Positions 1 through 8,700 of a DNA stretch of 64,000 nt are shown here, in pieces. Made by a program: the position numbers and the translations under genes. The DNA comes from Niastella vici (lineage in GTDB: Bacteria; Bacteroidota; Bacteroidia; Chitinophagales; Chitinophagaceae): positions 124,001 to 188,000 of the forward strand of contig NZ_LVYD01000042.1 of the NCBI RefSeq assembly GCF_002077945.1. Direction: 5' to 3'. The notes beneath the pieces are model-generated. The model had not been told where the DNA came from, did not search any database, and worked only from the letters and a program-made list of their open reading frames with translations. Each line of letters begins with the position of its first letter. Positions within the stretch are counted from its first letter, which is position 1.

Positions 1-44
1 TTAATAAAGGTATTATGAAGCAGTTAGTATAGGATAGCCTCTTT

Positions 45-192
45 TAATCAGTTTGTTACCGATTTTAACAAGGTGGGGAAGGTCAATGGTGAATGGGTTT
101 CTATTATTGCAGGTTCCTGATCAGTATTAAACCGTTGTTCTATCAGTGCTCGTGTCCGCTCTACAATTAATCAGTTTTTTACCAATATTAAC
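45..192. repeat. Pair of imperfect 25-bp direct repeats upstream of the AraC gene
   Basis: Two copies beginning TAATCAGTTT and ending TTAAC lie at 45-69 and 168-192, matching at about 22 of 25 positions and starting 123 bp apart. A related TTTGGTAATATTGGTTAA tract follows at 219-236. AraC-family proteins usually bind direct repeats of about this size, so these could be operators for the regulator that follows, or for a gene to the left of the window. The repeats are seen directly; the role is inferred. The segment 81-97 also carries the word GGTCAATGGTGAATGGG that recurs in other gaps (27.8 and 58.2 kb). No coding sequence is seen in 1-310. Confidence 0.5.
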
Positions 193-310
193 CTCATTGA
201 TCACAATACGGGAAAAATTTGGTAATATTGGTTAAACAGCCAGGCCACTGCACATGAATTTTGTCGTGGGGAGTTTTCAGCTGGCCAAAACTAAAAACAA
301 ATAATTGCAG

Positions 311-1189
311 ATGAAAGTCGTTCAGTTCACGATACCGGTTTCTTCAGAATCCTCTATCATGGTACAGGAAGATAAGTTACCACATTTTTACAATCACCTG
401 CACCGCCACAATGAAACACAGCTTACATGGATCATCAAAGGAGAGGGAACGCTCATTGCCGGCACCTGTATGCAGCGCTTTCAATCGGGTGATATCTATA
501 TCCTGGGCGCCAACCAGCCCCACCTGTTTAAAAGCGATCCGGTTTATTTTGAGAAGAACAGCCATAAAGACATCCATGCACTTACCCTGTTTGTTGACCT
601 GCGCGGCCCATTCGGCAAGATCCTCGATCTGCCCGAAATGAGCAACGTTAAAAAGTTTATGGAAGCCACCCGCAAGGGTTTACAGGTTCCGGCCTCGCAC
701 CAGCACGATATTATGAAAAAAATGTTGCTGGTGAAGGAAGCCCGCAACGGCATCAGACTGTCCTTCTTTATTCAACTGCTGCAAAACCTCAGCCGCATCA
801 AACAATATAAATCACTGTCTACAACCCATACTGAAAGCTCTATCACCGAATCGGAAGGATTGCGCATGAATGATATTTACCAGTACACCATGACGCATTA
901 TACCGAGAACATTACCCTGAAACAAATTGCCGATGTGGCCCATCTTACCCCACAGGCTTTTTGCCGGTATTTCAAAAAGCACACCTTGAAAACCTATGTG
1001 GCCTTTTTGAATGAAGTGCGTATCAATGAAGCCTGCAAAAAGATCGTGGCAGAAAATTTCGACAGCCTGGCTGCCGTTGCTTATCAAAGCGGCTTTAATA
1101 ATGCCGTTACCTTTAACCGGGTATTCAAAAAAATAACCGGACAACCACCCAAGAAATTCCTCACGGAGTATATGCAAAAAGTAAATTAG
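311..1189 (+). CDS. AraC family transcriptional regulator
   Basis: Cytoplasmic DNA-binding regulator of about 292 residues. The N-terminal ~150 residues read as a cupin-type sensor domain (HNETQLTWIIKGEGTL..., then GDIYILGANQPH), which in this family binds a small ligand, often a sugar. The C-terminal ~100 residues are a double helix-turn-helix HTH_18 domain: ITLKQIADVAHLTPQAFCRY gives the first recognition helix, and the classic end motif GFNNAVTFNRVFKKITGQPP follows. I start at the ATG at 311 rather than the upstream TTG at 305. The gene is followed by a strong terminator, so it is probably monocistronic. Its ligand and targets cannot be read from the window; a target to the left of position 1 is possible. 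Confidence 0.9.
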   Translation: MKVVQFTIPVSSESSIMVQEDKLPHFYNHLHRHNETQLTWIIKGEGTLIAGTCMQRFQSGDIYILGANQPHLFKSDPVYFEKNSHKDIHALTLFVDLRGPFGKILDLPEMSNVKKFMEATRKGLQVPASHQHDIMKKMLLVKEARNGIRLSFFIQLLQNLSRIKQYKSLSTTHTESSITESEGLRMNDIYQYTMTHYTENITLKQIADVAHLTPQAFCRYFKKHTLKTYVAFLNEVRINEACKKIVAENFDSLAAVAYQSGFNNAVTFNRVFKKITGQPPKKFLTEYMQKVN

Positions 1190-1207
1190 ATGCTTTTGCA
1201 AGCTGAT

Positions 1208-1259
1208 CGACCCGCCTGGTGTACGCAATAACATGCACCAGGCGGGTCGCTTCTTTTTT
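1208..1259 (+). terminator. Rho-independent terminator after the AraC gene
   Basis: A perfect 14-bp stem (CGACCCGCCTGGTG pairing with 1236-1249) with a 14-nt loop is followed by TTCTTTTTTA. It begins 19 bp after the stop codon. Confidence 0.9.
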
Positions 1260-1290
1260 ATATAGCTGCCAACCACACATCTTTTATATT

Positions 1291-1395
1291 CATAACTTAT
1301 CATCGCCTGACTGGCACTCCCCAAAGGATAAGTTGAAAATAAATGTGTTTCCCCGAAAACTTTGTCATTAATTTGACCGCCTTCAATAACCTGCA
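1291..1395 (+). promoter_or_regulatory. Promoter region conserved between the two giant T9SS genes (copy 1)
   Basis: About 105 nt here closely match 5426-5530, although the flanking sequence has diverged. Within it, TTTC (1348-1351) and TAATTTG (1369-1375) sit 17 bp apart, close to the Bacteroidetes -33 TTTG / -7 TAnnTTTG pattern. Copy 2 has the better -33 (TTTG). This implies a leader of about 150 nt before the start at 1535. The match is seen; promoter function is inferred. Confidence 0.55.
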
Positions 1396-1534
1396 CTTCA
1401 TAAAGTAACACAAACACCAACAGTTACACGAAACACCGCTAATCTACATTTTCATAACCTTATCAGCTTAACACACCAACGGCGTAAGAACGTCCTGGGA
1501 TAGTATTGCCATATTAGAATTAAATTCCATTGAT

Positions 1535-4500
1535 ATGAAAAGACAACTACCTAAACTCTTAGCGTTCCTCTTATTATTTTTTTTATTTAGCAACTATTTA
1601 TCGGCTACGCCTGAATGCCCTATTATCAGCGGCAAGTTCAACCAGCCCGACGGCACCACCGTAGATGCTTCGGCAACCGGCTGGTATCTCGATGCATCGC
1701 ATGTAGCTTCTACCGGCTATTTTGCCGTAAAATCGAACCGCCTGCATGCACAGGAACTCGGCGGCGAAGGCGTTTGGTATTCACGCGTATTTTCAACGGC
1801 AGGTTATTCCGATTTTCAGGTGGCCGTAAAAGTCACTGCTGAAGGCGACATGAACAGTTCGGAATACGTAAAGATCTATTATAAAATAGATGGCGGGGCC
1901 GAAACCCTCCTTGATTCACGCACCGGTAATTTCGGCACCATTGATTTTACTTCCGGCACACTTACGGGCAGTAATGTGCAGCTCGTAGTCAGGATCTATA
2001 ACTATAACAACGGCGGCTCACAAACCTCCAAGTACTATATTGAAGAATACCGGGTATTCAAAGAGAAAGGCCCCTGCGCGGTTTCAGCCATTTCGGTAAC
2101 GGCGGCGGCAGCCAATTCAGGCGTGCTTACCTGCAGTAACGCATCCCTGGCCCTGTCGGCCACTGCTACCGGTTCAGGCACTACCACCTGGAGCTGGTCG
2201 GGCCCCAATGGGTATACGTCAACCGCCCAAAACCCAACCATCACCACGGCAGGCACTTACACAGTGGTTGCTACCAACAGCACGGGCACCGGTTCGGCCA
2301 GCGTTACCGTTACAGAGAACAAAACCGCGCCTGTAGTTACAGCCACCGGCGGCGCCCTGGCCTGTGGTTCCTGTGTAAGCATCAGTGCTACCTCCGATAT
2401 CAGCAACGCCACCTATAGCTGGTCGGGGCCGAACAGTTTTACCTCAACGGCCCAGAACCCCACTGTTTGTACAGCCGGCACCTATACTGTAACGGCCACC
2501 AACCCGGCCAACGGGTGCAGCACCCAGCAATCAGTATCAGTATCAGCCAGCGCCATAACGACCTTCTGGCTTGAGGACTTTACCGGTTTAAGCAATGGCA
2601 CCACCTCCGATGCCGGCACAACCGCCTGGACCTCTTCAAGCACCGGCACTTCCGGCACCTATTCGGTTCAAAACAATGAATTCAAGGTCTCATACAGCGG
2701 TCAGAATGTGCTTACCTGGACCTCGCAGGTAATTGACATTTCCTCAAAAGCCAATGTGAGCTTTTCGGTTGACCTGCGCAGTGAACTGGCCAGTACCAGC
2801 GATGCGTTTGAAACGGCCGATTATGTACGGGTGTATTATAAACTGAACGGCGGCGCAGAGACCCTTGTATATGAAGATCTGGCCGGCATTGGCAGCACCA
2901 CCAATACAACAGGTTCCGCTACCATAAGCTCTGCAACCCTTAATGGCAGTACCCTGCAGATCATCATCAGGGCAAGCGACAGTGACCCTACCGAGCGCTA
3001 CTTTTTTGACAACATCAAAGTAAGCGGCAGCACCGCAGGCACAGCGACTGTTACACCTTCAGTGACCGGCACCGTAACCTGTACGGCACCGGCGCAATTG
3101 TCGGCAACGGCCAGCAGCACCGTATCGGCCTGGGCCTGGACGGGGCCAAACAGCTTTACTTCTACCCTGCAAAACCCAACAGTAAGTGCAGGCGGCCAAT
3201 ATATAGTTACAGCCACCCTTTCTTCAGGCTGTACAGTATCGGCCACTACCACGGTGACAGAAAATAAAACGGCTCCCGATATTACCGCTACCGGTGGAAC
3301 CATAGCCTGTTTGCCAACCATTACCCTGAACGTGAGTTCAACAGTAAGTGGCGCAACGTATACCTGGACCGGCCCGGGCAATTTCACCAGTACTTCCAAA
3401 AACCCAGCCGTTAGTACCATAGGCACCTATACTGCTACGGTAACTAATCCTGCCAATGGTTGCACGGCCTCGCAATCGGTAACCGTAACTTCCGGCGCCG
3501 CAGCAGCTACCAGCTTTTGGGTAGAAGATTTTTCAGGCCTCGCCAATGGTACCGTTTCAGATGCGGGCGCCACTGCCTGGACGGCAACAACCAGCGGAAC
3601 CGGCACTTATTCTGTACAGAACAATGAATTCAAAACTTCTTTCAGCGGCCAGGCCGAAGGCGTATGGACCTCGCAGGTGATTGATATTTCGGGAAAATCA
3701 AGCGCCACTATTTCGGTTGACCTGCGTAGTGAAACCGCCTCTACCAGCGATTATTTTGAGACCACCGATTACGTAAGAGTATACTACAAATTGAACGGCG
3801 GGGCCGAAACACTGGTTTATGAAGACCTGGCCGGCATAGGTAGTACCACCAATACCACAGGTTCTGTTACGGTAACATCTGCAGCCCTTACCGGCAGCAC
3901 CCTGCAGGTGATCATAAAAACCAACAACTCAGACCCTACCGAACGGTATTTCTTTGATAATATAAAACTGACCGGCGCCGCTAATTTAAGCGAAACCGCT
4001 ACCGCCACCGCAACCAGTATCATTACCTGTACCAATGCATCGGCCTCCCTATTCGGTTCGGCTGCATCGGCTGGGGTAAATTATAGCTGGACGGGGCCGA
4101 ACGGATATACATCCACCCAACAAAACCCGGTTGTAACTATTCCCGGTATATATACCTTAACGGTACTTAACCCTTCAACCGGATGCAGCGGCAGCGACAC
4201 CGCTTTTGTTGCCGGCGACACTACTCACCCCGTTGTAACTGCCACGCATAATGGCAGCATAACCTGTTTAACGCCCAGCATTGGCATCACGGCTACGGCT
4301 TCATCAACAAGCACGAATTACAACTGGAGCGGGCCAAATAGTTTCAGTGCAACCACTTTAACAGCGACAATATCCCATGGCGGTACCTATACATTTACAG
4401 CGAGCTACCCAACCAACGGCTGTTCTTCAACTGCCATTACCACAGTAGAAGAAAACACCACGCCACCGGGTGAGATCTCTATTAATAACTCCGGTACTAT

Positions 4501-5263
4501 TACCTGCCTTACCAACAGCGTAACCATTTCGGGCAGTTCTTCCACAACAGGCGTGAATTATTTATGGCAGGGGCCCAACAATTACAGCGCCACCTCTTCC
4601 TCGGCCACGGTAACGCATGGCGGCACTTATACGTTAACGGCGACCAGCCCCAATAACGGCTGTACATCGAGCAAGTCAATAACAGTGGCAGAGAATACCA
4701 CAGCCCCCTCTTTAACAATTGAGAACAGCAGCCCCATCAGCTGTGGCAACCCAACAGTTACCCTCACGGCCATTACCGATGCAACCAATGCATCTTATTT
4801 ATGGTTAGGTACTGATTTTGTAGATGTGGCAGCATCAACTACCACCAGCGCAGCCGGTTTATACTTCATTACAGTGACCAACAATGTCAATGGCTGTAAT
4901 ACAACCAGCTTCACCGAGGTTACAGAAGATTATTCCGATTGCGCCGCCAGGAAAGGGACAACAGCGGTTGCTGTGCAAAATTCAGCTGCCGCCATGGTAA
5001 CCAGCTTTACGTATAAAGCATACCCGAACCCGGTTACCACCAATAGCGTCATTGAATTTGCATCGCCCCAAAACACCCAGGCTACCCTGCGTATATACAA
5101 TATGATGGGGGCCTGTGAAAAAGTATTGTTTAACGGAACCGTGACGGCCAACCAGCTATACCGGGTTGCTGTACCGGTTACTACATTACAGGCAGGCGCT
5201 TATTATTTTATCATCAATAGTGGCGGCAGGTCCTATACCGGCAAACTCGTGATCGTGAAATAA
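1535..5263 (+). CDS. Large secreted repeat protein with T9SS type A sorting domain (paralog 1)
   Basis: Protein of 1242 residues, predicted to be exported by Sec and then across the outer membrane by T9SS. It has a signal peptide (MKRQLPKLLAFLLLFFLFSN, cleavage likely near LSA-TPEC). Two kinds of module alternate: jelly-roll-like blocks of about 150 residues (starting near residues 30, 342 and 658, with YYKLNGGAETL in each) and Ig/PKD-like blocks with the signature WSGPNxFTSTxQNP...AGTYTVTATNPxNGC. The last ~80 residues (YKAYPNPV ... GKLVIVK) form the T9SS C-terminal domain. No catalytic motif is seen, so a surface adhesin or matrix protein is likely. It is paralogous to the next gene, with which it shares the N-terminal ~180 residues almost identically. 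Confidence 0.85.
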   Translation: MKRQLPKLLAFLLLFFLFSNYLSATPECPIISGKFNQPDGTTVDASATGWYLDASHVASTGYFAVKSNRLHAQELGGEGVWYSRVFSTAGYSDFQVAVKVTAEGDMNSSEYVKIYYKIDGGAETLLDSRTGNFGTIDFTSGTLTGSNVQLVVRIYNYNNGGSQTSKYYIEEYRVFKEKGPCAVSAISVTAAAANSGVLTCSNASLALSATATGSGTTTWSWSGPNGYTSTAQNPTITTAGTYTVVATNSTGTGSASVTVTENKTAPVVTATGGALACGSCVSISATSDISNATYSWSGPNSFTSTAQNPTVCTAGTYTVTATNPANGCSTQQSVSVSASAITTFWLEDFTGLSNGTTSDAGTTAWTSSSTGTSGTYSVQNNEFKVSYSGQNVLTWTSQVIDISSKANVSFSVDLRSELASTSDAFETADYVRVYYKLNGGAETLVYEDLAGIGSTTNTTGSATISSATLNGSTLQIIIRASDSDPTERYFFDNIKVSGSTAGTATVTPSVTGTVTCTAPAQLSATASSTVSAWAWTGPNSFTSTLQNPTVSAGGQYIVTATLSSGCTVSATTTVTENKTAPDITATGGTIACLPTITLNVSSTVSGATYTWTGPGNFTSTSKNPAVSTIGTYTATVTNPANGCTASQSVTVTSGAAAATSFWVEDFSGLANGTVSDAGATAWTATTSGTGTYSVQNNEFKTSFSGQAEGVWTSQVIDISGKSSATISVDLRSETASTSDYFETTDYVRVYYKLNGGAETLVYEDLAGIGSTTNTTGSVTVTSAALTGSTLQVIIKTNNSDPTERYFFDNIKLTGAANLSETATATATSIITCTNASASLFGSAASAGVNYSWTGPNGYTSTQQNPVVTIPGIYTLTVLNPSTGCSGSDTAFVAGDTTHPVVTATHNGSITCLTPSIGITATASSTSTNYNWSGPNSFSATTLTATISHGGTYTFTASYPTNGCSSTAITTVEENTTPPGEISINNSGTITCLTNSVTISGSSSTTGVNYLWQGPNNYSATSSSATVTHGGTYTLTATSPNNGCTSSKSITVAENTTAPSLTIENSSPISCGNPTVTLTAITDATNASYLWLGTDFVDVAASTTTSAAGLYFITVTNNVNGCNTTSFTEVTEDYSDCAARKGTTAVAVQNSAAAMVTSFTYKAYPNPVTTNSVIEFASPQNTQATLRIYNMMGACEKVLFNGTVTANQLYRVAVPVTTLQAGAYYFIINSGGRSYTGKLVIVK

Positions 5264-5284
5264 GCCATTTTGAATATATTGTCA

Positions 5285-5311
5285 GGCCCCGTTTACCACG
5301 GGGCCTTTTTT
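5285..5311 (+). terminator. Rho-independent terminator after paralog 1
   Basis: Perfect 8-bp stem GGCCCCGT/ACGGGGCC with a 5-nt loop and a run of six T, 22 bp after the stop codon. Confidence 0.9.
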
Positions 5312-5425
5312 ATTCTATAAGATCAACTACCAGCTACCGTTATTCAAATTAAAGAGTCTCTTAATTTATAATTCCTCTTAATAAGTGTAAATATCTATGT
5401 TCAAACGTTATGTGGCAGATTATTC

Positions 5426-5530
5426 TAACTTATCAACGACTGATTCGCATACGCAAAGGAATACACGTAAAATAAATGTGTTTGCCCCAAAACTTTGTTA
5501 TTAATTTGACCGTCTTCAATAACCTGCACA
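5426..5530 (+). promoter_or_regulatory. Promoter region conserved between the two giant T9SS genes (copy 2)
   Basis: This is the second copy of the 1291-1395 element. TTTG at 5481-5484 is followed after 17 bp by TAATTTG at 5502-5508, a good match to the Bacteroidetes promoter pattern. The downstream ~195 nt of leader differ from copy 1 and contain a small hairpin (GCCGTGCC aatga GGCATGGC, near 5608-5628) and an ATGGGT/ACCCAT pair that ends just before the start codon at 5726. Function is inferred from conservation and motif. Confidence 0.55.
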
Positions 5531-5725
5531 TAAGGTAGTATAAGCAAGCTACCTGCCTTTTCCTACAAAGCGGACAACTGATAAGCATACACATCATCAA
5601 CTGCGCCGTGCCAATGAGGCATGGCCAAACACATTAACAAAACCTATGGGTATTACCCTAACCTGTTCTGTGTGGAGCGGGAATGGGAATACTATGCACA
5701 CAACCGTAGATAAACACCCATAAAT

Positions 5726-8700
5726 ATGCAAAGACGATTACCTAAACCGTTTACTTTATTACTATTTTTCTTTTTACTTAGTAATTACCTGTCCGCCACG
5801 CCCGAATGCCCCATTGTTTCGGGTAAGTTTGAGTTGGCCGATGGTACTACATCCGATGCATCGGCAACAGGATGGTACCTCGATGCATCGAAAGTAGCCT
5901 CCACCGGCATTTTTGCCGTAAAATCAAAACGCGTGCATGCCCAGGAGCTGGGTGGTGAAGGCATCTGGTATTCGCGGGTATTTTCAACCGCGGGGTATTC
6001 CGATTTCCAGGTAGCTGTAAAAGTCTCCTCTGAAGGCGATATGAACAGTTCGGAATACGTAAAGATCTATTACAAAATTAACGGCGGCGCCGAAACGCTG
6101 CTGGATTCGCGTACCGGTAATTTCGGCACCATCGACTTTACTTCGGGCACGCTTACCGGCAGCAATGTGCAGCTGGTGGTAAAGATCTATAACTATAATA
6201 ATGGCGGTTCGCAAACCTCCAAGTACTACATTGAAGAGTACCGGGTGTTTAAAGAAAAAGGGCCCTGCGCGGTTTCTGCTATCAATGTAACAGCCACTGC
6301 AGCAAATGGGGGCATATTAACCTGCGCCAGTCCCTCTTTGGGTTTATCTGCCACGGCAACCGGTTCGGGCACTACCACCTGGAGCTGGTCGGGCCCTAAT
6401 GGCTATACCTCCACGGCACAAAATCCCACTATTACAGCAGCCGGTACGTATACTGTAGTGGCTACCAACAGCAGTGGTACCGGATCAGCCAGTGTTGCTG
6501 TTACAGAGAATAAAACGGCGCCGGTGATCACCGCAACCGGTGGCGCACTGGCCTGCGGGTCGTGCGTAACCATCAGCGCCACCTCCAATGTAAGCGGCGC
6601 TACCTATAGATGGTCGGGACCGAACAGTTTTACGTCGACGGCTCAAAACCCCACCGTTTGTACAGCCGGCACTTATACGGTCACGGTAACGAACCCCACA
6701 AACGGGTGCAGCGCCCAGCAATCGGTATCGGTAACGGCGGGTTCATCTGCCGCCACCACCTTCTGGCTCGAAGATTTTGCCGGCCTGAGTAATGGCACTA
6801 CCTCCGATGCAGGAAGCACTGCATGGACAACCTCTGTTACCGGATCTGGAACCTATTCAGTACAAAACAATGAATTCAAAACTTCGTTCAGCGGCAGCCA
6901 GGGCGTAGGCATCTGGACCTCCCAGTCGATAGACATTTCCTCAAAAACGAATGTCAGCTTTTCGGTTGATCTGCGCAGTGAATTAGCCAGCAGCAGTGAT
7001 GCCTTCGAAACCGCAGACTATATCCGGGTTTATTACAAGTTGAACGGCGGCGCCGAGACCCTGGTATATGAAGACCTCGCCGGCCTTGGAAGCACCACCA
7101 ACACCAATGCTTCTGCTACCATTAATTCGGCTTCCCTGAACGGAAGCACCCTGCAGATCATCATTAAAACCAGTAATTCAGATCCTACGGAACGTTACTA
7201 CTTTGATAATATCAAAGTAACCGGCACCAGCAGCAGTACCGGAACCGTTACCGTTACGCCAACAGTAAACGGAACTGTAACCTGTACCGCCACGGCGCAA
7301 TTGTCGGCAACTGCCAGCAGCTCGGTGAGTTCCTGGGCCTGGACGGGGCCAAACGGGTTTACTTCTTCTGTACAAAACCCGGCAGTAAGTGCAGGCGGGC
7401 AATATGTTGTAACCGCTACCCTGGCTTCGGGCTGTGCGGCATCTGCTACCATCACCGTTCCTGAAAATAAAACAGCGCCTGATATCACCGCTACTGGCGG
7501 AAACCTGGCCTGTTTATCGAGCATTACACTGAATGTAAGCTCAACAGTCAGCGGCGCTACCTACAAATGGACGGGACCTAATAGTTTTACGAGCACTTCG
7601 AAAAACCCCAGCGTAACCGCAGCAGGCACTTACACCGCAACCGTAACCAATCCGGCAAACGGCTGTACTGCTTCGCAATCGGTATCAGTAACGGCAGGTT
7701 CATCGGCGCCCGCCACCTTCTGGCTCGAGGATTTTTCCGACATCAGCAATGGCGCCACATCCGACGCAGGCGCTACCGCCTGGACGTCAACAGCCAGCGG
7801 CAGTGGTACCTACTCAGTACAAAACAATGAATTCAAAACTTCGTTCGACGATCAGTACGAAGGTGTATGGACTTCACAGGCAATAAACATTGCAGGCAAA
7901 ACGAATGTAACCTTCTCCGTTGACCTGCGCAGTGAAGTAACCAGCGGTTCATTTGAAACTGCCGATTACATCCGCGTTTATTATAAATTAAACGGCGGTG
8001 CAGAAACGCTGGTATTTGAAGACCTTGCCGGCCTGGGTTCAACCACCACCGGCACAGCCTCTACTACCTTCACGTCTGCAGCGCTCAATGGCAGCACCCT
8101 GCAGGTGATCATCAAAACCAGCAATTCCGGTTCTGCCGAGCGGTATTATTTCGATAATATAAAGCTTTCAGGAAGCAGTCTTGCCACGGAGACGGTTACT
8201 GCAACCGGCGGTACAATTACCTGTACCACTTCATCGGTCACTTTGCTTGGCAATTCAACAGCTGGCGGCGTAAGCTATAGCTGGACAGGCCCGAATAACT
8301 TCACGTCTACTGCACAAAACCCTGTTGTAACTGCAAGCGGTATTTATACATTGACCGTTCAAAACCCTGCTACCGGGTGCAGTGGAACCGATACGGCCCT
8401 TGTTGCCCTGAACACCACTGCGCCAGGCGCCACAGCCAGCGCCAGCGGAACGCTCAGCTGTAGCGGCGGATCTTCGGTTACTCTTTCAGGAGGTTCTTCT
8501 ACTTCCGGCGTTACGTACAGCTGGACGGGCCCGAACAATTTCACTTCTACTGCACAAAACCCGGCAGTTACTGTGGCCGGCACTTATACTGTAACTGTTA
8601 CAAATCCAGCAAACGGTTGTACCAGTACGGCAAACACTACTGTTACAATGAGCACTAGCAGTACCGGCACCTTCTGGCTCGAGGATTTTTCAGGTCTGAG

